Shown piece after piece: positions 43,062-51,918 of a stretch of DNA of 64,000 bases. Every line of letters begins with the position of its first letter. Within the stretch, counting starts at the first letter, position 1. The notes under the pieces are model-generated. The model worked only from the letters and a program-made list of their open reading frames with translations, searched no databases and was not told the DNA's origin. Source of the DNA: Chitinophagaceae bacterium (GTDB lineage Bacteria > Bacteroidota > Bacteroidia > Chitinophagales > Chitinophagaceae); NCBI GenBank assembly GCA_947454235.1, contig CANGIY010000010.1, positions 62,001 to 126,000 on the forward strand, read 5' to 3'. The position numbers were made by a program, and so were the translations under genes.

Positions 43062-44306
43062 TTATCCGCGAATAATGGTTACAGGGTCAACTTTTGAAGC
43101 TTTACGTGCCGGGAAATAGCCGGCAGCAACCGTAGTGAGTACAGCAAAGCATACCGATTCAACATAGTGTGGTACATAAAACGACATAGGTAGATACTTG
43201 AGCGTGCCGGCACCTATATAAATCTTAGAAACCATAAGTGTGATTCCGTAACCGAAGGTCAATCCAACAATCGCACCAAGAACTCCGATGTAGATTGCTT
43301 GTTGCAAAAAGATGCTCACAACTGCTGGACCAGTAAACCCCTGAGCTTTCAAAATAGCGATTTCCTTGATTTTCTCGTAGATGGTCATGTTCAGGATGTT
43401 GTAGATACCAAAACCTGCCACAAGTAGAATTACACCAATAACCGAGTTGAGGATAATTGCCCTGATTTTGAAGGCTGCCTTAATCTGTTCGTTGGCTTGC
43501 ACCCAGCTTTCTGCTTTATATCCGGTAATAGTCTCAATATCATGCGCTATTTCAGGAGCTGTGTTGTAGTCTTTAACGTTGATCTTTATCTCTGTTACAT
43601 AGCTTCTGTCTTTTCCAAGAATATTTTGAGCCTGAGAGATATTAGAGTACGATTTCGATTCATCAATTTGCTTAATGGTTGTTGCGAAAATGCCAACTAT
43701 GTGCATCACTTGCGACGCCCCTTTGCCGCTTCTTACTGTAATGTTATCGCCCATGTGCAGCCCAAGTTTATCAGCTATACCCTTACCAATTAGTATCCCA
43801 TTGTTCACCTTCACAAGGTCTTTGAAGTCGCCTTCAACCATGTTGGTTTGCATGTCAAACATCTTGTCTTCTTCAATGATGTCAACACCCGCCATCGTTC
43901 CATTAAGGGTAACGCTGCCGCTGTTGTAAATTACCATCGCCGAAACTTGTGGCGTGATATTCGTGACGTTGGGGTTTTTCTTGATGTTTTTAATGATACC
44001 AAACGGGTTCAGCAAACCATCGTTCTGGAGCAACATTTTGGGATTGGTAATCATTTTTACCGATCCGTCCTTGTAATAGTTCTCCAATATGTGTTTGTCA
44101 GCGAGTTTGTTCTCGTTGTACACCTTTATATGGGCAGTTGTAGCAAACGATTGTTTTTCAAAGTAGTCGTTTGTGCCCTTCATCAGCGATTGCATGAAGA
44201 TGAACATAGACACGCCAAACATTACACCGCAAGCGGCAATAATGGTCTGTTTTTTCCTTGAAAAAAGGTACGTCAGCGCTATCTCAGTATTTACACCGAA
44301 TTTCAT
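43062..44306 (-). CDS. MacB/FtsX-family ABC transporter permease
   Basis: A 414-residue membrane protein with the four-helix MacB layout: one helix near 20-40 (TIIAACGVMFGVSMFIFMQS), a periplasmic MacB_PCD domain (~45-270), then three helices (~280-310, 335-365, 380-405) with YEKIKEIAILKAQGFTG between. It should form the membrane part of the exporter with the ATPase gene 15 nt downstream and the adaptor gene upstream. The substrate is unknown; related systems move lipoproteins, peptides or drugs. Confidence 0.92.
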   Translation of the reverse strand: MKFGVNTEIALTYLFSRKKQTIIAACGVMFGVSMFIFMQSLMKGTNDYFEKQSFATTAHIKVYNENKLADKHILENYYKDGSVKMITNPKMLLQNDGLLNPFGIIKNIKKNPNVTNITPQVSAMVIYNSGSVTLNGTMAGVDIIEEDKMFDMQTNMVEGDFKDLVKVNNGILIGKGIADKLGLHMGDNITVRSGKGASQVMHIVGIFATTIKQIDESKSYSNISQAQNILGKDRSYVTEIKINVKDYNTAPEIAHDIETITGYKAESWVQANEQIKAAFKIRAIILNSVIGVILLVAGFGIYNILNMTIYEKIKEIAILKAQGFTGPAVVSIFLQQAIYIGVLGAIVGLTFGYGITLMVSKIYIGAGTLKYLPMSFYVPHYVESVCFAVLTTVAAGYFPARKASKVDPVTIIRG

Positions 44307-44339
44307 TTGAGTTGATTTTGCTTCGTGTGAACGAATAGC

Positions 44340-45500
44340 TTACTTAATTAGTTTATCAGTTGTAGTGAGACCGCTAAGTACTTCAATGTATTCGTCAGAT
44401 ACAATTCCCGGAGTGATGCTTACAGTATCTACTTTGTCGTTTTTGAGCACTTTAACTCTATTGCCATTCATTACATAAGCATGCGGAATCAACAATGCGC
44501 TTTCTTTTTTCGAAATCACAATGTTTGCCTGTAACTGAGTGCCTGAAATAAGTTGCGACATGTCTTTTTTGAACCTTGCCTCCACTTTATACGATTGCGA
44601 TTGGTCGTTGAAGTGAGGGTATATTTTGCTGATCGATGCTTCGTAGGTCACATTTTTTTCAGTGTTCAACTCTACCAATACAACCTGGCCGAGTTTTATT
44701 TTAGCGATGTTACTTTCATCAACATCTAGTTTTACAACAATAGAGTCGGGGTTGCCGAGTTGTGCCACCTGGTCGCCTTTTTTCACAAAGTCGCCTTGTT
44801 TTTTGAAGATTTGGTACACTTTGCTACTGCCTATTGAGGTGAGGTCGAAATACTGGAATCCCGCTTGTGCATTTGAAAGCTGCGCCTTTGTGTTTTCAAG
44901 GTTTTGGCGAAGGCTGTTCAACGTAACGCGTAGGTTTTCCATGTTTGCCTTGTAAGTGTTGGTAGACGACTGGTAATTGAGTTGGGCATTGTCATAGTCT
45001 TGCTGCGAAACTGAATGCGTTTTAATGAGTTTCTGATATCTGCTAAATGTCACAGAGTCATTCATCATTTTCAGCTTCGATGCTTCTATTTGCGCCTTTA
45101 TTTGCAATACATTAGGCGAATTTTCGGCGGCACTTATTTGAGCATAACGCAAGTTGTTTTGTGCTATGTCAACCTGTGTGTGTTGTTGTCTGCTGTCAAT
45201 CCTGAATAATATTTGTCCATCTTTTACTAGGTCATTTTCCTGCACGTATGCCTTGGTAATGTATCCGTCGGAAATTGACGTAAGTGTGTAAGCATCAACC
45301 GGCTCAATGCTGCCTGAAGCGAATACGGCTTCAGTAACAGGTGCCATTTTAGGTGATGCCTCAATGTACTTTTGTTTGCATGAAAAGAAACCAGTAAACG
45401 CTACGGCTCCCAAAATAATACTCACCAATGGGGCAATTCTGGTGTTCACCCTTAATGTGCGTTCACTCTTATTCATATTTGTGATATTTTTACTTGACAT
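44340..45500 (-). CDS. HlyD/MacA-type periplasmic adaptor, probable lipoprotein
   Basis: A 386-residue adaptor. A hydrophobic stretch ending in TGFFSC suggests a lipid-modified Cys near residue 41. Next come a lipoyl/barrel part (VQENDLVKDGQILFRIDSRQ), a long alpha-hairpin (~120-225) and the second half of the lipoyl motif (VKKGDQVAQLGNPDSIVVKL), then beta-barrel domains. It bridges the TolC-like channel (gene 29 nt upstream) to the MacB-like permease (gene 33 nt downstream). A second ATG 24 nt inside the gene (45476) is an equally good start. Confidence 0.9.
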   Translation of the reverse strand: MSSKNITNMNKSERTLRVNTRIAPLVSIILGAVAFTGFFSCKQKYIEASPKMAPVTEAVFASGSIEPVDAYTLTSISDGYITKAYVQENDLVKDGQILFRIDSRQQHTQVDIAQNNLRYAQISAAENSPNVLQIKAQIEASKLKMMNDSVTFSRYQKLIKTHSVSQQDYDNAQLNYQSSTNTYKANMENLRVTLNSLRQNLENTKAQLSNAQAGFQYFDLTSIGSSKVYQIFKKQGDFVKKGDQVAQLGNPDSIVVKLDVDESNIAKIKLGQVVLVELNTEKNVTYEASISKIYPHFNDQSQSYKVEARFKKDMSQLISGTQLQANIVISKKESALLIPHAYVMNGNRVKVLKNDKVDTVSITPGIVSDEYIEVLSGLTTTDKLIK

Positions 45501-45529
45501 GGTCTTGTGTTTTATCTGTATTGGGACTT

Positions 45530-46852
45530 TTAGAATTTGTATTGCCTGATTTTGTATTGGTAGAGTTGCACCAGATAGTCAGACATATTATTCAGGTATT
45601 GGTTTTGTGCATTAATGAAATCGCGGAATGCTGTTAGTTTATCGTCAAGCGATGCGAGCCCTTCGTTATACCTGTTGCAAACGTGGCTATAGTTGTCGGT
45701 TGATAGTGCCAGCATCTCCTTACCAAGATTCAGTGCTTCCCTTGTTTTATTGAAATTGAGAATGATGTTAGCGTCAGCTAATGCAGATGTCTTTTTGATT
45801 GACTCAAATTGCTCCACCGATTCTTTATAGTTCAGCCATTGTTTTTTCGATTGAAATACCCTGTTTCCACTGTTAAACAACGGAAACGAAGCCTGCAAAG
45901 CCCAGAATTTTGAAGGGAAAAATGCCGCTGTGCCCTCCATGCCTGTAAATGGTTCGAATGTTTTGTCGCTGCGAGTAGTATTGTAGTTGTAAACGATATT
46001 GATTGTTGGGAGGAACGCCATGTTGGCAACATTGTATTGCGTTTTGGTGAGTTTAGTGCGCCAATAAGCAAGATTCACAGAAGGGTCTTCTCCCCATGTT
46101 TGAACATTCACATCGGCATTAATCGATTGACTCAGTGAGGCATCAATTTCAAGTGTGTCTTTTTCAGCCATGCCTAACAATGATTTTAGGTTGTTGACTG
46201 AAATTTTTACCTGATATCCTGCGTTCGAAAAGTTTTGAGATAGTTGCTTGAAATTCAATTCTGCTACATCTAGGTTGGCTTTGTTGGCGGTGCCTGCGTT
46301 AAATTTTTCTTTGACACTTTGAAAAGTTGAATCTGCCGAAAGCATAGAAGCTTCTGTGAGGCGCATCGCTTCGCGGAGCAACAAGTAACTATAAAACTGG
46401 TTGGCAAGTGCTTGGTAAACTGTTTTTTTCGCGCCTGCCAAAGAGTCTTTGTTCATAGCTTCTGTTTGCATTGCCAGCTTGGCATTAAAACAGTTTTGGA
46501 GATTCAACACATTCATTTGTGCGTTCAATCCGCCTGCATAAACGAACTGTTGCCCGAACTGCAGTGTTTTGTAGCCACCAGATGTTCCTCCGGTCAAAGA
46601 AGAAGGCACCAATGTTGTTTGCAAAGAAAGGTTATCTGTGTACGAGCCAGTCGTGTTCACCTGTGGCAACAAAGTACAGTAAGCCTGATATTTCGCATAT
46701 TTCGACTTTTCGTATTCGTACTTTACTGTCTTAATTGTGATGTTGTGTTCATCAGCGTATTTCCACACATCTTCCAGATTTCTGAAGGGTGTCTGCGCCT
46801 GAGCAGATGCAGCAATGGTGAAAATTGAAATGAAAATTATACTTCTATACAT
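45530..46852 (-). CDS. TolC-family outer-membrane efflux channel
   Basis: A 440-residue protein with a signal peptide (SIIFISIFTIAASAQAQ) and the TolC helical-repeat pattern (NFKQLSQNFSNAGYQVKISV, LLGMAEKDTLEIDASL; ALNLGKEMLALSTDNYSHVC, NRYNEGLASLDDKLTAFRDF). It forms the trimeric exit duct for the adaptor and permease encoded immediately downstream. It lies 84 nt after tetR on the same strand, with a -7 box in that gap, so it can be transcribed both from tetR and from its own promoter. Confidence 0.93.
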   Translation of the reverse strand: MYRSIIFISIFTIAASAQAQTPFRNLEDVWKYADEHNITIKTVKYEYEKSKYAKYQAYCTLLPQVNTTGSYTDNLSLQTTLVPSSLTGGTSGGYKTLQFGQQFVYAGGLNAQMNVLNLQNCFNAKLAMQTEAMNKDSLAGAKKTVYQALANQFYSYLLLREAMRLTEASMLSADSTFQSVKEKFNAGTANKANLDVAELNFKQLSQNFSNAGYQVKISVNNLKSLLGMAEKDTLEIDASLSQSINADVNVQTWGEDPSVNLAYWRTKLTKTQYNVANMAFLPTINIVYNYNTTRSDKTFEPFTGMEGTAAFFPSKFWALQASFPLFNSGNRVFQSKKQWLNYKESVEQFESIKKTSALADANIILNFNKTREALNLGKEMLALSTDNYSHVCNRYNEGLASLDDKLTAFRDFINAQNQYLNNMSDYLVQLYQYKIRQYKF

Positions 46853-46881
46853 TAGAGTAAATTTTTATTGAAATTGGCGGG

Positions 46882-46889
46882 CAAACTTA
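46882..46889 (-). promoter_or_regulatory. -7 promoter box of the efflux operon
   Basis: Read on the minus strand, TAAGTTTG matches TAnnTTTG and lies 29 nt before the TolC-family start codon, inside the tetR-tolC gap. No clear -33 element is visible. Confidence 0.4.
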
Positions 46890-46936
46890 AATGAGGTGTT
46901 TTAATTGAAAAATAACCATCGTCACTTGGAGTACTT

Positions 46937-47557
46937 TTAACCGTTTTGTAACATTGCTTTTATCCACCTTGGAATCAATATGATTCGCTCTCTCATCAAA
47001 GCATTGAATTGTTCATCACTCATTGAGCCTTTATGTTTTATCATGGGTGCGCCGAGGAAAGGGAACAAAATCAGGGACATCATGTTTACGTAAATATGCA
47101 CCGGGTTTATCGGTGGCATTTTCCCATCTTCAGCCATTTGCCTTATTTGTTTTACCATGTGTAACGGGCGATTTTCTGAATTGATTCCGGTATTTTTAAA
47201 AAATTGTTCCGGGTCACTTTGCACTGTATTGAGCACAAACATCGGAAGACCTGGATTGGCAATGAGCATTTCGATGTAATGCTGCACCAAGTGCTCAATT
47301 TTAGATTCTAGTTCAGTCGTTTCGTTGGTTACAATGTCCAAAACGCCTTTTACAAAGTGTTGTATGTTCTCGAACATTACAATTTCAAACAACTTTTCCT
47401 TACTCCTGAAATAGTAATTGATGAGTGCAAGATTGTAGCCCGACTCTTCAGCGATGTCTCTTGTGCGCGTCGCTGCAAATCCTTTCCGCGTGAACACCTT
47501 TCGGGCTGCTTCTTTGATTTTTTCTTCGGTTGATTGTTGTGTTTCCTCTGTAGCCAC
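46937..47557 (-). CDS. TetR-family repressor of the efflux operon
   Basis: A 206-residue regulator. The N-terminal helix-turn-helix is TRKGFAATRTRDIAEESGYN, then LALINYYFRSKEKLFEIV, followed by an all-helical ligand-binding domain (~60-200). It is first in the tetR-tolC-hlyD-permease-ATPase run and divergent from ddl. Such regulators usually repress their own operon until a transported compound binds. Overlapping palindromes 37 nt upstream of its start (47594-47616) are good operator candidates. The inducer is unknown. Confidence 0.92.
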   Translation of the reverse strand: MATEETQQSTEEKIKEAARKVFTRKGFAATRTRDIAEESGYNLALINYYFRSKEKLFEIVMFENIQHFVKGVLDIVTNETTELESKIEHLVQHYIEMLIANPGLPMFVLNTVQSDPEQFFKNTGINSENRPLHMVKQIRQMAEDGKMPPINPVHIYVNMMSLILFPFLGAPMIKHKGSMSDEQFNALMRERIILIPRWIKAMLQNG

Positions 47558-47593
47558 TTTAATCAGATTTCAGTGCAAATTTAGGACTAAATT

Positions 47594-47616
47594 TTTGATT
47601 TAATCAAACGATTAAA
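47594..47616. repeat. Overlapping palindromes, candidate TetR operator
   Basis: TTTGATT-T-AATCAAA (47594-47608) overlaps TTTAATC-AAAC-GATTAAA (47599-47616); both have perfect 7-bp arms. The element begins 37 nt before the tetR start in the tetR-ddl divergent region, the usual place for autoregulation. The symmetry is visible; the binding is inferred. Confidence 0.55.
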
Positions 47617-47753
47617 AAATATTTTTAAAAAAGTTGATTAGGAGATTGACGAACAATGAAATGGGGTTTGGAATAACAATTTCTTTAGGGTGAAACACAA
47701 AACTTTAACTAACATATACCACCCTAAAAAAACCGTAAATAAATTTGAAATAT

Positions 47754-47761
47754 TACCTTTG
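47754..47761 (+). promoter_or_regulatory. -7 promoter box of ddl
   Basis: TACCTTTG matches TAnnTTTG, giving a leader of about 22 nt before the ddl ATG at 47789. No -33 element at the right distance was seen. Confidence 0.45.
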
Positions 47762-47788
47762 AGCAACTCAGAAATTCAGTAATCAGGA

Positions 47789-48784
47789 ATGGGAAAAAAA
47801 ATCGCCTTGCTTGCAGGTGGCTATTCGGGTGAATACGTTATTTCACTGAAAACCGCCGTTACAATTGAAAATGCGCTTGACAAACAATTGTATGATGTGT
47901 ACAAAATTGTTGTTGACAAATCAGGCTGGTTTTATACGCAAGGTGAAACAAAGATTTCTGTTGATAAAAACGACTTTTCCCTCACCCTGAACGGCGAAAA
48001 AATTAAGTTTGACGCTGCATTTATTGCTATTCACGGTACGCCGGGCGAAGACGGCAGAATGCAGGGCTACCTCGATATGTTGGGTGTGCCATACACTACA
48101 TGCAATGCCATAGTTTCGGCACTTACCTTCAATAAGGCATATTGCAACAAAGTAGTGAAAGCGTTCAACGTTGTAAATATTGCAAATTCGGTGCACCTCA
48201 TCAAAGGGCAGTCGTTTTCAATGGGTGCAATTCTTGATGAATTGCAATTACCAGTATTCGTGAAACCAAACGAAAGCGGTAGCAGCCTGGGAGTGAGCAA
48301 AGTAAAAAATGTAGAAGAGTTATTACCGGCTATCAATAAAGCATTCGGAGAAGATAATCAGGTGTTGATTGAAGAGTTTATCGAGGGCAGGGAATTAACC
48401 ATCGGTATTTATTCCATTGGTTCCGAGATATTCGCATTGCCTGCAACTGAAATTGTAAGTAAGAACGAATTCTTTGACTACGAGGCTAAATACACTCCGG
48501 GTGTAACCACTGAAATTACGCCGGCGCAAATAACTACAACGATAAAAGACCAACTGGAAACAAAAGCCATGCAGATTTACAAACGACTCAATTGCAGCGG
48601 CGTCGTACGTATGGATTTTATCATGCAGCACAATACAGGTAAATTATATTTCCTTGAAGTAAATACCATGCCGGGGCAAAGTGAAAATAGCATTGTACCA
48701 CAACAAGTGCGTGCTAGCGGCAGAAACCTCACCGATTTCTACGGTGCATTATTGGAAGATTGTCTGTCAAAACATAATTCATAA
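47789..48784 (+). CDS. ddl: D-alanine-D-alanine ligase
   Basis: A 331-residue ATP-grasp enzyme that makes the D-Ala-D-Ala end of peptidoglycan precursors in the cytoplasm. The start KKIALLAGGYSGEYVISLKT matches the Ddl N-terminal loop. Also seen are IHGTPGEDGRMQGYLDMLGV, the ATP-binding PVFVKPNESGSSLGVSKV, DYEAKYTPGVTTEITPA and the metal-binding FLEVNTMPGQSENS. An overlapping promoter near its end serves the next gene. Confidence 0.96.
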   Translation: MGKKIALLAGGYSGEYVISLKTAVTIENALDKQLYDVYKIVVDKSGWFYTQGETKISVDKNDFSLTLNGEKIKFDAAFIAIHGTPGEDGRMQGYLDMLGVPYTTCNAIVSALTFNKAYCNKVVKAFNVVNIANSVHLIKGQSFSMGAILDELQLPVFVKPNESGSSLGVSKVKNVEELLPAINKAFGEDNQVLIEEFIEGRELTIGIYSIGSEIFALPATEIVSKNEFFDYEAKYTPGVTTEITPAQITTTIKDQLETKAMQIYKRLNCSGVVRMDFIMQHNTGKLYFLEVNTMPGQSENSIVPQQVRASGRNLTDFYGALLEDCLSKHNS

Positions 48785-48789
48785 ATTTG
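48760..48789 (+). promoter_or_regulatory. Promoter inside the end of ddl, for the PASTA gene
   Basis: TTG at 48760-48762, exactly 19 nt, then TAAATTTG at 48782-48789, whose first three bases are the ddl stop codon. The ATG at 48796 follows 6 nt later, so the PASTA mRNA would be almost leaderless. Confidence 0.6.
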
Positions 48790-48795
48790 CCGCAA

Positions 48796-49656
48796 ATGTT
48801 GATTAAGGAAGAATACAAACAGAAATTTTGGTTCCACTTGCTGGCAGCAGGAGGAATTTTTACGTTTATATACATTACTTTCTTCCTTACACTAAGCTTT
48901 TTGACGCATCACGGCGAGCAAGTAAAAATACCCGACCTTAGAGGCAAGTCAATGGATTCAGCGATTGCGATCCTGAAAGACATGCATTTTGATATTCACA
49001 TCGACTCTACTTTTGAACCTACTGCACGTCCGCTTTCTGTGTTGAAGCAAGTGCCTGATACGGGTTCAATTGTAAAAACAGGTCGTATTGTAATGTTGAC
49101 AGTAAATGCATTGACCGCTCTAAAAGTGCCAATGCCTAACCTGGTGAACCTCAGCTACCGCAGTGCAGAGATGTTGCTGAAAGCCAATAAACTATTCGTT
49201 GGTGACACTGTTTATGTACCCGATATTGCTCGCGGAGCAATCAAGGAGCAACGTTTCAAAGGTCAGGTTATTAAGCCGGGAGAATTGATAGCACAAGGTA
49301 GTAAAATTAGCTTGGTGATTGGAAACGGCTTTGGTAATACCGATTTCGATGTGCCTGATGTTACGCGAATGACTGTCGATGAAGCGCTTGCAATCATCAA
49401 CCAGTATAACCTGATTCCAAATGTTTATGTTGAGCAAACATCGGGTATTATCGCCGATACTTCTACTGCATACATCATTAAACAAACACCGAGGGCATAT
49501 ACTGAAACCGGAGAACGCAATAAAATTAAGATGGGTGCCGTTATTGACCTGTCGATTAAACAACGTCCCGACCCAGAAGATTATGGACCATTGCCTCCAA
49601 CCAAGGCAGGTGAAGGCGACAATGCTTCTCAAAAAAATCCTGACGAAGACAAGTGA
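48796..49656 (+). CDS. Membrane-anchored PASTA-domain protein
   Basis: A 286-residue protein with one N-terminal membrane helix (GGIFTFIYITFFLTLSFL) and three PASTA repeats outside the membrane. The repeats begin near VKIPDLRGKSMDSAIAIL, PMPNLVNLSYRSAEMLL and DVPDVTRMTVDEALAIIN. PASTA domains bind peptidoglycan or beta-lactam-like ligands. In Firmicutes they are attached to kinases or penicillin-binding proteins, but here no kinase is attached. The position next to ddl suggests a cell-wall role. A TTG codon 9 nt upstream is possible but lies inside the -7 box. The acidic tail overlaps the next gene. Confidence 0.88.
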   Translation: MLIKEEYKQKFWFHLLAAGGIFTFIYITFFLTLSFLTHHGEQVKIPDLRGKSMDSAIAILKDMHFDIHIDSTFEPTARPLSVLKQVPDTGSIVKTGRIVMLTVNALTALKVPMPNLVNLSYRSAEMLLKANKLFVGDTVYVPDIARGAIKEQRFKGQVIKPGELIAQGSKISLVIGNGFGNTDFDVPDVTRMTVDEALAIINQYNLIPNVYVEQTSGIIADTSTAYIIKQTPRAYTETGERNKIKMGAVIDLSIKQRPDPEDYGPLPPTKAGEGDNASQKNPDEDK

Positions 49657-51518
49657 GTCAATTCTATAAATACATTGTAGCTTTTTGCTTTTTGCTGGTT
49701 TTGGGTCAGTTGGCTCGGGCGCAGGAGCATACTGCTGCAGTAGGGTGTAATCCTGCATTGTATCACCAGCCTGCAACCAAAGCTTTATATCGTACAACGA
49801 GTGCTTTGACACTACCTTTTTTTGAAGATTTTACCGATAACAGCCCATACCCTAATTCGGCACGATGGCAAGACAGGGAGGCATTTGTAAACAATACTTT
49901 TGGGTTCAGGCCAATTTCAAAGGGCGTTGCAACCCTTGATGCGCTGAATGAACATGGTGTGCCCTACGATACTTTTTCAAACTACAATTTCAGGTACGCC
50001 GATAGTCTAACTTCACAATCAATTGATTTAAGTACTTCAGTTCCGGGCGATAGTCTCTATTTGAGTTTCTTTTATCAGCCACAGGGCAACGGCTTTTATC
50101 CTTTGGAAGGTGATTCCATTATTTTGTACATGAAATTAGTGTACGGAGGATGGATGAAAATCTGGAGTGCTCCCGGCACCGCCTTACAGCCATTCAAGCA
50201 GGTAATGATTCCTATTACCGATACGCTGTACATGCACAGTAATTTCTCATTCAGGTTTGTCAATATCGCGGCACTCAATTTCTGTAATGCACATTGGAAC
50301 GTCGACTACATACGCCTTGACAAAAACAGGAATATGTACGATACCGCCATTTCAGATATTGGCTATACAACAACTCCGTCATTTTTACTGAACGACTATA
50401 CATCAATGCCTTACAGGCAGTTTTATGCCAATAGAACGGCAGAAATGGCGCATTATTTTTACGATTCGGTAGCCAACCTGAACTTAATGGGGCCGTATGG
50501 CATTACCGAAAATTACGTAGCGACAGCGTTGAATACAGGAGCTACATTACATGCATCGGCAGGTATTACCCAAAATCTGGCAGGTAGTTCGGTGACTGGG
50601 TATGTTGATACTGCTTACACAAGTGTCATCACGCCTCCGGCAGACCCTTATGCGAGCGTGGTTTTTGAAAATAAGTTCTACATACAACAAACAGCAAATA
50701 CGGGCTCAACCGGCAATGACACCACTGTGCGCAAGCAGGTTTTCGACAATTACCTTGCTTACGACGACGGGTCGGCAGAACAAGCTTATTACCTCACTTT
50801 GTACCCGACACTACCGGGAGAGATCAGCATTGAGCACCACTTAAATGTCGCTGATACTATGAAGGGTATGGCGATATACTTTGCGCGCCAGGTGCCTCGC
50901 CCTAGCTACAAGACTTTCTACATTAAAGTGTACTCTGAACTTGCCGGTGTGAATGGTGCTGTTGCCGATAATGTATTGTACACTCAACGCGACTGTACAC
51001 CGGGTTACATTGATTCTATCGACGAGTTTTACAATTATAAGTTCGATACTCCTTTGCCATTGCCTGCTGGTACATTTTATGCGGGTATATTTCTATTGGC
51101 CGAAAGTGGTGATGATAGCCTTTATTTTGGGCTTGATTTAAATCGCATTGGCGGCAACCATACTTACTATAAAGTATTCTCCGATTGGAATCCTTCACTC
51201 ATTCAAGGGGCTGTAATGATGCGCCCGTTGTTGGGTAAGAACTTCGTTGGTTCTGGGGTACAACCTGTTCGTGACGGCAATACCACTTATGGCTTTAGTC
51301 TTGTACCAAACCCGGCAAATACTACTGTTCGAATTCAAATATCAAGCGAAGAAGAAACTAATTTTGAATTGACTGACGTAGCAGGCAGGGTAGTGCGTAC
51401 AGGCAGCCTGCACCAAAATGCAGATGTAGATATTTCCTCACTTCAGCCGGGCATATACCTGGTGCGGTTGTCGCAAGGTGGAGTTTCATTGGGTACACAA
51501 AAATTAATTAAGCAATAA
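49653..51518 (+). CDS. Secreted T9SS-sorted protein of unknown function
   Basis: A 621-residue protein starting at GTG that overlaps the PASTA stop codon (GTGA). It has a signal peptide (YIVAFCFLLVLGQLARAQ), a beta-sandwich-like middle (LPFFEDFTDNSPYPNSARWQ; SLYLSFFYQPQGNGFYPLEG) and a C-terminal T9SS type A domain (YGFSLVPNPANTTVRIQISS ... GIYLVRLSQGG). The LPFFEDF opening with a following jelly-roll is common in Bacteroidota T9SS cargo. No catalytic motif was identified. A rhodanese gene follows after 3 nt. Confidence 0.85.
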   Translation: MSQFYKYIVAFCFLLVLGQLARAQEHTAAVGCNPALYHQPATKALYRTTSALTLPFFEDFTDNSPYPNSARWQDREAFVNNTFGFRPISKGVATLDALNEHGVPYDTFSNYNFRYADSLTSQSIDLSTSVPGDSLYLSFFYQPQGNGFYPLEGDSIILYMKLVYGGWMKIWSAPGTALQPFKQVMIPITDTLYMHSNFSFRFVNIAALNFCNAHWNVDYIRLDKNRNMYDTAISDIGYTTTPSFLLNDYTSMPYRQFYANRTAEMAHYFYDSVANLNLMGPYGITENYVATALNTGATLHASAGITQNLAGSSVTGYVDTAYTSVITPPADPYASVVFENKFYIQQTANTGSTGNDTTVRKQVFDNYLAYDDGSAEQAYYLTLYPTLPGEISIEHHLNVADTMKGMAIYFARQVPRPSYKTFYIKVYSELAGVNGAVADNVLYTQRDCTPGYIDSIDEFYNYKFDTPLPLPAGTFYAGIFLLAESGDDSLYFGLDLNRIGGNHTYYKVFSDWNPSLIQGAVMMRPLLGKNFVGSGVQPVRDGNTTYGFSLVPNPANTTVRIQISSEEETNFELTDVAGRVVRTGSLHQNADVDISSLQPGIYLVRLSQGGVSLGTQKLIKQ

Positions 51519-51521
51519 ATC

Positions 51522-51824
51522 ATGAATCAAATTTCAGCAGCAGAACTTAAGGCACGTATAGATTCCGGCGAACAACTCAATATTATTGATGTACGTGAGC
51601 CGGGAGAGTATGCACAATTCAATATCGGTGCTAAACTCATTCCGCTTGGTAAAATAATGGGCATGCAAATCGATGAAATTGAAGACCTGAAAGACCAGGA
51701 GCTCATTATCCATTGCCACGCAGGTTCGCGCAGTATGCAGGCTTGTATGATGTTGGAACAAGCTGGTTTCACTAATACCGTAAACCTTTCAGGTGGCATG
51801 GTAGCATGGCGCCAACTCCCATAA
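51522..51824 (+). CDS. Single-domain rhodanese-like protein
   Basis: A 100-residue cytoplasmic rhodanese. IIDVREPGEYAQFNI is the typical early motif. The catalytic Cys65 is in IHCHAGSRS, where the active loop is HAGSR rather than the common RSGxR. GGMVAWRQLP is the usual end. Small rhodaneses carry persulfide sulfur for transfer reactions; the partner is not apparent. It starts 3 nt after the T9SS protein gene, so the two are transcribed together. A long palindromic terminator follows. Confidence 0.92.
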   Translation: MNQISAAELKARIDSGEQLNIIDVREPGEYAQFNIGAKLIPLGKIMGMQIDEIEDLKDQELIIHCHAGSRSMQACMMLEQAGFTNTVNLSGGMVAWRQLP

Positions 51825-51852
51825 TAGTAATCAATCTACAACCTTATAAACG

Positions 51853-51882
51853 AACAGGTCGAAGCTCGAGCTTCGACCTGTT
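51853..51882. terminator. 30-bp perfect palindrome between convergent genes
   Basis: AACAGGTCGAAGCTC is followed directly by its exact complement, so the hairpin has at most a tiny loop. It sits between the rhodanese gene (ends 51824) and the amidohydrolase gene (ends 51919) and can work in both directions. Only short T runs flank it. Confidence 0.75.
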
Positions 51883-51918
51883 TCAATTTATGAATAAACT
51901 ATTCAAACTATTTCCCTC

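Noticed and set aside
49192-49812. 206-residue minus-strand frame
   Set aside because: It covers the PASTA gene and the next gene on the other strand and has no protein-like features; it is a shadow of those genes.
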